Source of the DNA: Lasiosphaeris hirsuta
Lineage: Eukaryota; Ascomycota; Sordariomycetes; Sordariales; Lasiosphaeriaceae
DNA length: 64,000 bases
Reading direction: 5' to 3'
Assembly (NCBI GenBank): GCA_030549175.1
Contig: JAUKUA010000003.1
Span: 2,604,001-2,668,000, forward strand
Shown piece after piece: positions 24,404 through 35,100 of the stretch. Made by a program: the position numbers and the translations under genes. Position 1 is the stretch's first letter. Each line of letters starts with the position of its first letter. Under the pieces are notes generated by a model that was not told the origin of the DNA, did not search any database, and worked only from the letters and a program-made list of their open reading frames with translations.

Positions 24404-27177
24404 ATGTCGTATGTTTCATCTCCCACCCTGTTTTGATTGTGCATGAAACTGCGCCGCAGTTCCCGCTCTTCCAAGGCCGGCTGCTAATTTACATTCTTCC
24501 TCTCGCGACAGAAGACGAACAACTGTTATCATTGACAACACCGGAACATCAACGAGTTCCTCAAGTTCTTACGACGACGACGAGGGCGAATCATCATCAC
24601 AGGAATACAGCGAGTCGCTGGCGGACCAAGACTGGGGCGGTGAATACGGGGAACTCGACCCGTCGGATTCTGCATCGACGCAGGAATACACCAGTCAAGA
24701 CTTCAAACCACCACCCCGATCGCACAGCGCGCGACCACATCGCAGTGGGTCGCGCCGTCACATCATTCCTCCCGCACGCCAAAGCTTTGCCTACCGCGCC
24801 CCCGCGCCTCCGTCAATGAGCGCGGACCCTTCCGACGACTACGTGGCGTCGTACGGGCGCGGATATGGCCCACCTCCTCCGCAAAACCATGGCGCCTTTT
24901 ATGGCGCTAGGGGTGGCGGTCATCAGCCCAGCTATCCCCAGAGCCACGTAGGTGGGTATATGCCAAACCACTACAACGGCCAAATGGTTCCATACAACGA
25001 CTTCCGCAACCCCTTCGCGCCCATGCAAGGCCAGGCCAACCATAACGGCGCCGACTACTTTGGAGCCCCACCACCCCGTCCATACGATATGATGCCGTAT
25101 CATTCCCAAGGCCAGCAGGGCCAGGGCGGTGGCGGAGCGTACTTTGGTCCAAATGGAGGCAATGGCCCAAGCCCCTATGGCGGCGTTCCACAGCACCTAC
25201 AGCAGTACATGTACAATGCCCCTCCTCCGCCGCCGACTGAAGCTCCCGCCCCCCGCCCGCCAACACCCGCCCCGCCCGAGAAGAAGATAGACCCCGAGGT
25301 CGAGGCGATGAAGCATCAGCTGGAGCTGTTCAAAAAGGAGCAGGCGAAGAAGGAAGCCGCCGAAAAGCAGCGGGAGCTCGAAGAGAAAATCCGGAGAGAT
25401 ACCGAGGAGGCTTTCCACAGGCGGATGGAGGAGATGAAAAAGGCACAAGAGGAAGCACAAAAGGAGATTGAAAAGGCGAGGATAGAAGCCGAGAGGATGG
25501 CGCGCGAAAAATTGGAGGAGGAGCGCAAAGCTGAAGAAAGGAGGAGAAAGGAGGAGGAGGAAGCTCGCAAGAGAGCTGAACGCGAAGCCCGAGATAAGCT
25601 TGAGGCCGAACTCAAAGCTGAGCGAGAGAGGATGGAAAACCAACGTAAAATGGACGAGCAGAGGAGAAAGGAAATCGACGAACAACTCAAGAAGGCCGAG
25701 CGCGAAGCACGCGAGAAGCTCCAGGCCGAGCTGAGGGCTGCTGAGGAGGAGCGCAGGCGTAAGGAAGACGAGAGGGCCCGCGAAGAGGCCATCGCCAAGG
25801 CGAAGCTCGAGCAGGCAATAAGAGAGCAGCGTGAAAAGATGATCGCCGAAGCCAAGGCTGAAGCGGAAGCTAAGGAGGCCGCGAAGAAGAAGGCGGACGA
25901 AGAGGCTGCAAGGCTTACCAGGCTCGAGGAGGACACCAAGGCCAAACTCGAGGCGGCCCTCAAGGAGCAGGAGCTCAAAATGGCTGCAACCCTGAAGACT
26001 GAACAGGAGAAGATGGTAGCAGCGGCCAAGGCTGAGCAAGAGGCCAAGGAGGCTGCTGCTAAGAAGGCTGCCGACGAGACCGCATGGCGGGAGGCGCTCG
26101 CAGCCGAAGCCAAGCTGAAGGCCGAGGTCGAAGCCCGAGAGAAGCTCGAGAAAGAGAGGAAAGACGCGGAGGCCGCCGCCGCCGCCGAGGAGGAGAGGAA
26201 GAAGGAGGAGGAAGCCATGAAGAAGCGGATAATGGAAGAAGCCAAGATCAAGATCGAGGAAGCCGCGAAGAAGAAGGAAAAGGCGCCTATCAAGTTCAAG
26301 GATGCCGTCGGACGCAAATTCAGCTTCCCATTTCACCTTTGCCAAACGTGGCAGGTACGTGTCCCCTACGTAGACGTATTCTTGGAATTATGCCTTGCTA
26401 ACCGCATTCTTCAGGGTATGGAAGAGCTAATCAAGCAAGCATTCCTCCACGTCGACGTGATCGGTCCCCAGGTTCAGGAAGGACATTATGATCTAATTGG
26501 TCCCGACGGTGAAATCCTTCTTCCAACCGTCTGGGATAGGGTGATCCAGCCAGACTGGGCCATTACTATGCATATGTGGCCTATGGAAAAGATGCCGCCG
26601 CCGCGAGGAATACCCCCACAGATGATGCAACAAGGGATGCCCCGACCTGCCCACCCTGGCGGTGCGCATGGCCACCATGGCCCCGCTCACGGCCGGATGC
26701 CCCAAGGCGGCGCCTTTATGATGGGGCGCCCAGGAGGTAACTTCCGGCCGCCAGGGGGTGGTCAAGGTGGCGGTCAAGGAGGCCCGCCACCACCACCCAT
26801 GGGCGGCCGCTGGCCGGGACCAGGCGGCCCCCCTCCCATGCCCATGGGAGCCATGGGGCCCATGGGTATGGGGGGACGTGGTGGGCCGAGAAATGGCATC
26901 GACGTTGTCGAAGTAGCTCCAGACAGGCCTCCCAAGAGAAGCTCGAGAACCGGCGGCGCCTCTGTCCTGGGGTGGATGGCCGGCGCGGCTGCGAAGCCCA
27001 AGGCTAGCGGGAAGAAGTATGTTGGCCCTGCTCCCTCCAAGCCCCGTTCATCATATTACACCACGCAATCTCTCAAGCTCGTGTCCTACAAGTCGGTCCC
27101 TGTCCCCAACTTCACCCGCAATATATATCATCATGAGGAATTACGCTAATGTCTGAAACAGGAAGAAGCATGGCTAA
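24404..27177 (+). CDS. Coiled-coil protein with ubiquitin-like (ULD_2-type) domain
   Basis: A conserved filamentous-fungal protein of unknown function. Exons are 24404-24408 (ATGTC), 24512-26354, 26415-27016 and 27162-27177, giving 821 residues. The first exon is five nucleotides and reads into MSRRTTVIIDNTGTSTSSSS. Residues 1-100 are acidic and Ser-rich; 104-255 are Gly/Pro/Tyr-rich. About 260-595 form a long charged coiled coil (repeated AEREAREKL and KKADEEAARL patterns). About 593-675 form the ubiquitin-like domain (IKFKDAVGRKFSFPFHLC, HVDVIGPQVQEGHYDLIG, PTVWDRVIQPDWAITMHMW). The C-terminus is Gly/Pro/Met-rich and ends SGKKKKHG. Intron 2 is exactly 60 nt, in frame and stop-free, so retention would add 20 residues inside the ubiquitin-like fold. 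Coil plus ULD suggests an assembly or scaffold role; that is inference. Confidence 0.88.
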
Positions 27178-28151
27178 GGCCGAATCTCGACGGGGTGCAT
27201 GGCCTAAACAACAAGAAGGCTGAAGCCGCGGTGTCGCACAAAGAATATTGCTCCTTGGTCGGGCTATAGGGTCGTCCGTCGCCCGGCAAAGATCGGCGGT
27301 GGCTTTTCTGCCTGTTTGATACACGCCCCTCTCCATATTTGCAAACAGTATCTACTTCTGGCTTTTGATACCTTGTCGCCTAGTTTTATGTTTTTATGTC
27401 TGGTTGTTTGTTTGGTTATTCTCGTTTGCTTTTGGATTATCTTCCCAGCCCTTATTTAAGGATTCGGCCTTATGGAACCACCGATCCTATCTGAGGGGAT
27501 AATGCATTAGCGGTGGAGTCTGAGGCATGAGATTAGGGGAGGCTGGGATGGGATGATTTGGATTTGTTGGATTTGGTACAGGAATGGGTTTCTTACTTAT
27601 TTCTATTTTGCTTTCAGGTGATCGAGGTTGCGCGGATCGTTTGACGCCTCTTGTGGTGTCTTTCCTGGGGATTTGGATTGCGGGCGCTGCAGTGTATAAG
27701 GCGTGTTGGTTGGGCTGGCAAATGATGATTGTCTTTCCACGACCTTGGTTCCAGTTCTGGCGCAAACAAGACTCAGAGATCAACAACCATGGTTATTGTT
27801 GTCAGCACGGGCGATGGGGAGGAGGAGATCCGTTTGGTGGAGTAGTTGGTACATTGTTGGCCGTCTAAATGTTTGGTTTTGGATGGGGGATGGTCCGCGT
27901 CACGACGCGCCGCTGCCCCTATCCAAGACCATGGCAGGAAGACAGAAGAAAAAAACCAATAAAATGTACATTTGACATACATATCTTTAGGATATTATTG
28001 TTCTGTTATTCCTCTTGTATAGAAGTAGTGATGGTACAAACCCGCCGGGCCAGTCGCGACGCTACCCAGCTATCTAGTTTAACGACTCCAATGTCTAGAA
28101 TGCGTCTATCTGGTTATAATTATTATTGTATGTGGACTGATGAGAATCACT
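27178..28151. other. Convergent 3' spacer between the ULD gene and COQ10
   Basis: About 970 bp, relatively AT-rich, between two convergent genes. It should hold both 3' UTRs. Short ORFs show no family similarity. Confidence 0.5.
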
Positions 28152-28970
28152 TCAACACCGCCTGTAAAGAACTCTCGCTCTATCCTCAAACGCCTGGACC
28201 ACCTCCTCCACCTTGTCATCAGCCATCTGCCCCACGGCGTAGCCCAACGCCGGATTTGCAAACCGGAACTGTACACTCAGTGACACCTCGGTCCACTCCC
28301 CCGTGGCATCCACTGAACCCGATCTACTCCGGCCCGCTGGGACCGCCTTAACCGTCCACCGCGTGACGAGGCTCTCAAACACCCCCGACGGCATTCCCCC
28401 GTCTCCTCCCCTACTTGCAGGTGTCTTGGCGACGTCGTATCCGTGCTGCGCGAGCGTGTTGAGCGGGATGGTTGTGTGCGCGGCCCCGCTCACCGCCTCC
28501 ACGATGGACCCGGGCACGCAGTACACCCGGCTCGTGTAGGACTGCGTGAAGGGGCCCCAGCCGACGGTCAGTTCCGCGAGCGCGGGTTGTCGGCCGCCTT
28601 GTGCACTGGGAGCTGTCCAGACCGTCACGCGCGAGGCCGTGCAGTGCGGCAGGAAGGCGCGGTACGAGTCGATGTCGGCGATTATCGTGTAGAGCTGCGC
28701 AGGTGGGTATGGGAGGATGCGCCGCGCACGGAGGGTTTGGGGCGGGGCTGGGTGGTTTGGATCCGTCGGGAGGAGGAAGGCGAGAAAGGAGGTTAGGGGC
28801 CGGCGAGCGGAGGGGAGTGGTTGTCGAGAGGGAAGGAGAGGTGGTCGGGGGGTGGTGGTCGAAGGCGGGTTAAGGAGTGTGGTGAAGGGCGCGCAGCTGC
28901 TGGGGGGAGATGGGCGCCATAAGGCGACGGAGCGGGCAAGCCGGCGCATCGGTGCCGTTAGGGGCGCCAT
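28152..28970 (-). CDS. COQ10: Coenzyme Q-binding protein COQ10, mitochondrial
   Basis: A START/polyketide-cyclase-like lipid-binding protein of the mitochondrial inner membrane, needed for ubiquinone to work in respiration. Single exon, 272 residues from the ATG at 28970 (MAPLTAPMRRLARSVALW); the frame further upstream has no ATG. The Arg/Ser/Pro-rich first 85 residues look like a mitochondrial targeting sequence plus a variable linker. Family blocks are LRARRILPYPPAQLYTIIAD, SYRAFLPHC, LTVGWGPFTQSYTSRVYC, FESLVTRWTVKAV, VSLSVQFRFANP and VEEVVQAFEDRA near the C-terminus. A Gly/Ser-rich insertion lies between the LAQHGYD and SGVFESL segments. It is shorter on motifs than bacterial homologues but typical of Pezizomycotina. 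Confidence 0.9.
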   Translation of the reverse strand: MAPLTAPMRRLARSVALWRPSPPSSCAPFTTLLNPPSTTTPRPPLLPSRQPLPSARRPLTSFLAFLLPTDPNHPAPPQTLRARRILPYPPAQLYTIIADIDSYRAFLPHCTASRVTVWTAPSAQGGRQPALAELTVGWGPFTQSYTSRVYCVPGSIVEAVSGAAHTTIPLNTLAQHGYDVAKTPASRGGDGGMPSGVFESLVTRWTVKAVPAGRSRSGSVDATGEWTEVSLSVQFRFANPALGYAVGQMADDKVEEVVQAFEDRARVLYRRC

Positions 28971-30207
28971 TGAGGGCGCAAGGAGCTGGTTATTGTGTTG
29001 GCGCAAAGCGGATTGTGAGTGGTGTTTGCGGTGGTTTCGTGTCAGGGGAGTTGAACTTCGGATCGTCACCGTCGTTGTAACAAGATCATGGCTCGCCTTG
29101 CCTCCGGATCCTCTAGTGACGAGCGCGGCGCTACGGTCGTAGGAAATGCATTGTGACCCGGGTGATTAAGCTATGGCGGTTTGCCCTGCAACCTTGGGAG
29201 TGAATGCAAGTCTCGCGAATTTCCAAGTTGTTTTCGGCAGAACTTACCGAGCGATAAGCTATGGAGCTAACTCGGCCCTATCCGTGTCATGACGGCTTCG
29301 GCACTGTACCCGCCAAGTTGCATCAAAGTCTCCGAAGACGTGGTATAGGCTAGGGTGGCTTGCATCTCGCTTCCGCTATTGTTACGGTGCCCCAGCTAAG
29401 GTATCTCAAAAATCATTATGAGTCGCGTCTTCAGGTTGTCTGAACACATGGCTGTGGAACTACGGACTGTGACAATGCAGTGAATTACGACAAGGCGAAA
29501 CTGTAGAAATTGGACATTGATTGATGCTGGGTTCATCCCGACATCGTGGAGGACACGACAGCCCGTGAAGGAGGGCGATAGATACTTCACTCAAGAAGGC
29601 GTCTCAAGTTTCCATTTCTCTGGAGGGTCAATGTGCAGGAGCGCCATGGTAGCAGGTATTGATCTGTACTCCCGGAGCACAAAGTTGAATTTACAAGATT
29701 GCAGAACCTATGAGCCCTTTTCTTTGAATTTTCATATTCTTTTTCAAAATACAAGAACGTACCTCAAGGTACACATCAGTAGGTACCGGATGACACCATA
29801 TTAGAGTCCCCACCGATCTGGAACATTCAGAGAGGACGGAACTTGAAGCCCACACTTCTCGGCTCAATTTGAGCAGGGCTATCAGCTGGCATTTCAATCT
29901 GACAGCTGGGAGGTCGCTGGGTCGTGCCCCAACCACGCAGAAATCTTTCGGCCAGCACGGCGCCATGGTACCGAAGGTAGACCCCACTTCCGCCGAAATA
30001 TTTTTCATCGGCCTTCAATAAAGCATCGCTCTTTTTTTCCTCTCATCCTTTCCACATCATTCCTCTCAACAGTCTGCACACCTCAGCAGCTTCCCACGAC
30101 ATGCTGAATCGGACTCGCTTCTCGGAAAGCGCCATTCAGTGACCCGTGGCCACTGTTAGCTGCACCCCTCCAGGCGCACTAACGTGAAGCAAAGAAATAT
30201 TCTTGCC
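28971..30207. promoter_or_regulatory. Divergent spacer between COQ10 and the m3C methyltransferase
   Basis: About 1.24 kb between head-to-head genes. It presumably holds both promoters. No gene-like frame with recognisable similarity is seen. TAGGTACC/TACCT words occur near 29760-29790. Confidence 0.45.
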
Positions 30208-31524
30208 ATGGCGTCAGACGCTGTCGCTGTGCCAGTCGCTCACCAGGCAGACAAGCAACAAGACATGGAGCTGGCTGCCGAGATATCTTCTCTCGAAATC
30301 ACGCCAGATATCGAGTCCCAGCCTAGGCAGGAACAACCATACCGATCCCATGATCCTAACCACAACCAGAAGAGGAGCGACCCATTTCAATTTGGTTCTC
30401 GTCTCCTCCAGCAGACCGACGACGTATTCGAGTTCAATGCCTGGGACCACGTCGAGACTGACGACACGTACAAGGAGTACGCTGAGCAGCAATACGCAAT
30501 GCAGCGTGTTTCCCCCGTGTCGGACTTTGATAAGTGTAAGTACTATTTGTCTACGTCTTTCCTTTTTCGCCCCTCCCCCTCGCTTGAGGACCGGTGGCTA
30601 TTGTGATGATTTACAAACATAGCATAGTTCATCTGATTACAAATGATGAAACATTGTAGCACAAATGTCTTTCGCTCCCATCTGAATAGCCAACTTCAAA
30701 TCCTGTCATTAATTGCACTCGAGACAAATCTCCAGTTTGCTAACCTGGGCACAGATCGCTTCAACTCAGACCCCGCGAAATGGTGGAACTTGTTTTACAA
30801 AAACAACACTTCCAACTTTTTCAAGGATCGAAAGTGGCTCCAGCAAGAATTCCCTATTCTGGAGAAGGTCACAGAAGAGGACGCTGGGCCTATCACCCTT
30901 CTTGAGATAGGAGCTGGTGCTGGCAACACTGCGTTCCCCATCCTGACCAAGAACAAAAACCCACTCCTGAAACTTCACGCGTGTGATTTCTCTAAAAAGG
31001 CTGTGGAGGTTATGCGCGCTCACGAGTCATACAAGACAGACACGATGCAGGCCGACGTCTGGGACGTAGCTGGGGATGAGTTGCCGCCGGGCCTGAAAGA
31101 AGGGTCTGTTGACGTGGCGCTGATGGTCTTCATCTTCTCTGCACTCTCCCCACTGCAATGGAGGAAGGCGGTCCAAAATGTCTATCGGGTTCTTAAGCCG
31201 GGTGGAGAGGTCTGCTTCCGCGACTATGGAAGAGGAGACCTTGCCCAGGTCCGATTCAGGAAAGGACGGTATCTTGATGAGAACTTCTACATTCGTGGTG
31301 ATGGTACTCGTGTCTATTTCTTTGACAAGGACGAGTTGGCCGATATCTGGTCCGGCCAAGCCGACGAGCCTTCAGATGCTGAACCCGTTACAGAGGGGAA
31401 GCCAACAACCCACGCCTACTTTGAGATTGAGAATCTTGGTGTTGACCGTAGACTCCTCGTGAATCGAGCCAAAAGGCTGAAAATGTACCGCTGCTGGCTT
31501 CAGGGGCGGTTCAGGAAGAAGTAA
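30208..31524 (+). CDS. TRM140: tRNA N3-methylcytidine methyltransferase (Trm140/METTL2 type)
   Basis: An AdoMet-dependent enzyme that makes m3C32 in the anticodon loop of certain tRNAs (Thr and, in some fungi, Ser). Exon 1 is 30208-30535, the intron 30536-30754 (219 nt, long for this window, CTAAC branch close to the CACAG acceptor) and exon 2 30755-31524, giving 365 residues. The start MASDAVAVPVAHQ is the first ATG. The N-terminal block RSDPFQFGSRLL and FEFNAWDHVE is followed across the junction by DFDKYRFNSDPAKWWN, FYKNNTSNFFKDRKWL, the AdoMet loop LLEIGAGAGNT (158-168), HACDFSKKAVEVM, VALMVFIFSALSP, VLKPGGEVCFRDYGRGDLAQ and NFYIRGDGTRVYFF. Unlike yeast Abp140 there is no N-terminal actin-binding extension. 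A second intron within the 219-nt gap cannot be excluded. Confidence 0.92.
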
Positions 31525-32166
31525 AATATAAAAATCAATTGCAATATGCAACCAGATGGCAATGCTTGCACTCCGTTGAAAGAGTAAAGATGCACATGAG
31601 TTGTACTTGTCCAGCCCTACCAAAACATGCCAGAGACGTTCTGAGTAGAAACAGAGTACATGCCCCGTAGCTCTCCAGTTTAGACACCCAAGTCCATTCC
31701 AATCCGTAGTGTTTATGCCTGAAGCACGGGCCACCCTGCCACCAGCGGCGTGGGGCTGCCGTTTTTGGACTCCTGCTGTTGACCGCCTGGCCGCCCCCAT
31801 TTTGCGCGGGCAGAATTTGGATTGCGACAAAGGGATCTGGGACGTGCTTCCCATTCAAGGACTCTAGCAGATCCGCAGGGGACCTCCATCTTCCTACAAC
31901 ATAATTCTTCCCCATTTGACGACGGCATCGACAAAAACGGCCACTGTGAACAATCGCGCCAACCGAAAGCCTTGAGCTCACGCGCGCTTGAGCAGCTCGC
32001 AAACACCCTCTGCTCCCGAGCTCATCGGCATTTCTGGTGAATCCTCATCCGCACCTTCGATCGAGCACTGAACGCGATCGCCATCCCCCGATCCCGATAC
32101 CCGATCCCCTACGAGCCCACGTCCACCCCTCTAGGCCTTCATCGCCAATGCTTTACCGCGACGACC
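31525..32166. promoter_or_regulatory. Spacer between TRM140 and SAC3
   Basis: 642 bp with both flanking genes on the plus strand: 3' UTR of TRM140 and promoter/leader of SAC3. A minus-strand ATG-started frame of 126 codons (31535-31915, beginning MGKNYVVGRWRS) is present; it has no recognised similarity and is not called as a gene. Confidence 0.45.
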
Positions 32167-35100
32167 ATGGCGGCGCCAGCTAACAATCCCTTCGGGGCGC
32201 CTCCACAGGCCATTGCCAACCCCAACCCGTTCGGAGCAGCGACCTCAGCTTTAGGCCAGCCGGCATCCATCTTTGGTGCACCGCCAAAGCCTGCGGCCGG
32301 GACACCAGCTTTCGCTGGCTTTGGCAGCCTCCCATCTGCCGCAGGTAATCCCTTCGGCTCTTCCCAGGCGCCTGCATTTGGCGCGTTCTCCGGTTCCACG
32401 ACTTCCGCCCATCAGTCATCACCTGCAGTTCGGAATCCATTCGGAAACCCGACGACACAAGCTCCCCCTGGTAATCCTTTTGCGGCTGGATTATCTACGA
32501 ATGGAAGCGCGCAAGGCCCATCATCTTTCGGGTCACAGGCACAATTGGGTAGCACGCAGCTCAATGTGTTGGACTCGAACGAGATGGCGCGCCGCAAAAA
32601 ATCAAAATCGCCGCAATCGAAGAATGGGAATGCGAGTGGGTTCGGCAAGCAGGGACAGAAGAATGAAAACGAGGGGCCGCGCAATTCACCCTTTAAAGCT
32701 GAGGGCCCAAGGTCGACAACTACTCATCAAGCCAATGGCTCCAACGGCTTTGGTAGCCAAGCGAAGGAGTCCGTGAAGAAATTTCAGCCAGGACAGAGAA
32801 ATAGAAGCGACCGCCCGGACATGAGCAAAGAGCGAACTCAACCGCGCTTTGTCAAGAACAGGGCACAAAATGGCCCGAATCGGGAACCCGGCGAACGGAC
32901 CAAACAGCTCTCTCCGTTCGCCTTCAACTTTGCCAACAAGCTTTATGCTCAACTACAAAAAGATGGCATCAAACCGCCACAGTGGCTGCCAGATCTAGGA
33001 AACCCCAACAAGCGCGGCGCTGTTGAGACTTTGAAGGAGGCCTACAAGAAGTATCGCATTCGGGTTTATGAATCTTTGAGAAAGGCAGAGCTGATCGACG
33101 ACCCTGAAAAGAGACGGAAGCTCGAAGATGCTCTCCCGTTCAAGGGCACTTGCGAGGATATGTGCCCCGAATTCGAGCAAGTATCTCGCGTAGCAGAGTA
33201 TGATGTCAAGAACGAAGAGAAAGAGGCCCAGTCTGATGGATTGAATTCCTGGCCCGAACCATCCAAGATGGTCAAGAAGTTCGGGCGATCAGCTGCGGGT
33301 CAGGACGCGCCTCTGCCGATGGATGTCCGTTCTGTCGATGCACTCCGACGAACCACCAACTATCTATTCAACGACCTTCTCCAGTCTGACGATAATCTGC
33401 CGTCCATGCACAACTACCTGTGGGATCGCACCCGAGCTGTCCGGAAGGACTTCACCTTCCATTCACAAAAATCGCCAGAGGAGATGAAGGATATGGTGTA
33501 CTGCTTCGAGACGATAACTCGGTTCCATGCCACTGCTCTGCATCTGCTATCGAGAAAGGGATACGCGAATGACGATTTCGACTACAAACAGGAAATCGAG
33601 CAGCTGGGCAGGACAATATTATCTCTCATGGAAGCATACGACGCATGTCGCGACAAGCATGTCCAATGTGAAAACGAACCCGAGTTCAGATCATACTATC
33701 TCCTGCTCAATGCGCACGACCCCTCTATAGGAACGAGGATCCCCGCGTGGGGCAAGGAATTTTGGTTCGAGTCTGAGGAGATCCAGACGGCCCTTTCTCT
33801 CGTTCAGGCGATGGAGGATGTTCGTGAGCCTAAAGGGCCCATCAAGCCACGGCGGATGACGACCTTGTCCGACACCGCCTTTGCCAACTATTTCGCGATT
33901 GTCGAGGACCCGAGGGTATCGTACACGATGGCTTGCGTCGCGGAAGTCCACTTCACATCTGTGCGCCAAAACATTCTCAAGAATCTGGTCAAGGGTTATG
34001 CGCGTTACCGGGACGCGCCGAGAACCATTTCGGCTCCAGACCTCAACAAGATTTTGAGATTCGACACCACCGAGGAGGCTGTCGAGTTCATTGAGCTCCA
34101 TGGTTTCGAGTTTTCAACCTGGGTTCCGGACGGAAAGCCAGCTCCTCCCGCGCCCTATTTACTTCTCAACTCAAAGAAGAAGTATGTTCCCTCGCCAAGA
34201 GTCCGGCAGTCATATTCGGGCCAGTTGGTTGAACGTAAACGTGCGTCACAATCATTGGCTCATCTCATCTACAACACCGTCTATGAAGAATCGGAGGAAA
34301 AACAAAAGCCAAAGGCGGCAGACGATGATAGCCCCGACAGCCTATTTGTGCCTCAGTCAACCGGCTTCCAAGAGTCTTCCCCCAGTTCAGCATCTTCACC
34401 GAACCCCACGCCCAGTGATACGCCCTCTTCGCCATTTGGCTCCCCGATCAAGGATACGACAGCCTTCAATGAAATAGTCGCCCATAAGAAGCCGCTCGAG
34501 GCGCCGAAACCATCATCTTTCTCATTTCTGGGTGTTCGGGGTTCTCCTGCGAGTCAGCCGGGCACTTCCGGCAGCTCTAATACTTTCTCTGCCTTTCGCC
34601 AGGGTGCACCACAAGCTCAGGCAACGAGCAGCAGCCCGTCATCAGTCTTCAGTCAGCCTCCCCTAGGCTTTGCTCAACCCCTCGGTACCTCCACGCCCCG
34701 AGGAGCTCTCCCAACAACGGAAGCAAGTACACCCCAGCCGCCTATCTTTGGTCAGAACCCCCAGCCCTCACAAGGAACAGCGGTTTCCTCGGCCTCCCGT
34801 ACGCCAAAACCTATCGAGGCAACCAGTCCCTTTTCTTCGCTGAACAAAGACTTGGGTACAATACATGCGTCCGCTTTGCCACAGACACCACAAAACCCCC
34901 CCTCCTTCTTCACAAGCACGTCCACGACCGAAAACGATGGAACGCCTAAGCTGTCTTCTACCTCACTGGCGCCGGCGCAGGGCACTAATATTCCCAAATC
35001 AAACTCCCTTGGGTCTTTTGGCCCTTCCTCGTCTTTTTCAGGATCTTCGGTTTTGGCTTCGAGTCCTGGCTCAAACACTCTGTCTTCAGCTGCCACCACT

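Noticed and set aside
25197..26345. Long minus-strand ORFs (382 and 333 codons) opposite the coiled coil
   Set aside because: Shadow frames produced by Lys/Glu-rich codons on the plus strand; the Leu- or Ser-rich translations match no family.
31535..31915. 126-codon minus-strand ORF starting MGKNYVVGRW
   Set aside because: It lies in the TRM140 3' UTR/SAC3 promoter, with no recognised similarity and no supporting splice or promoter evidence.
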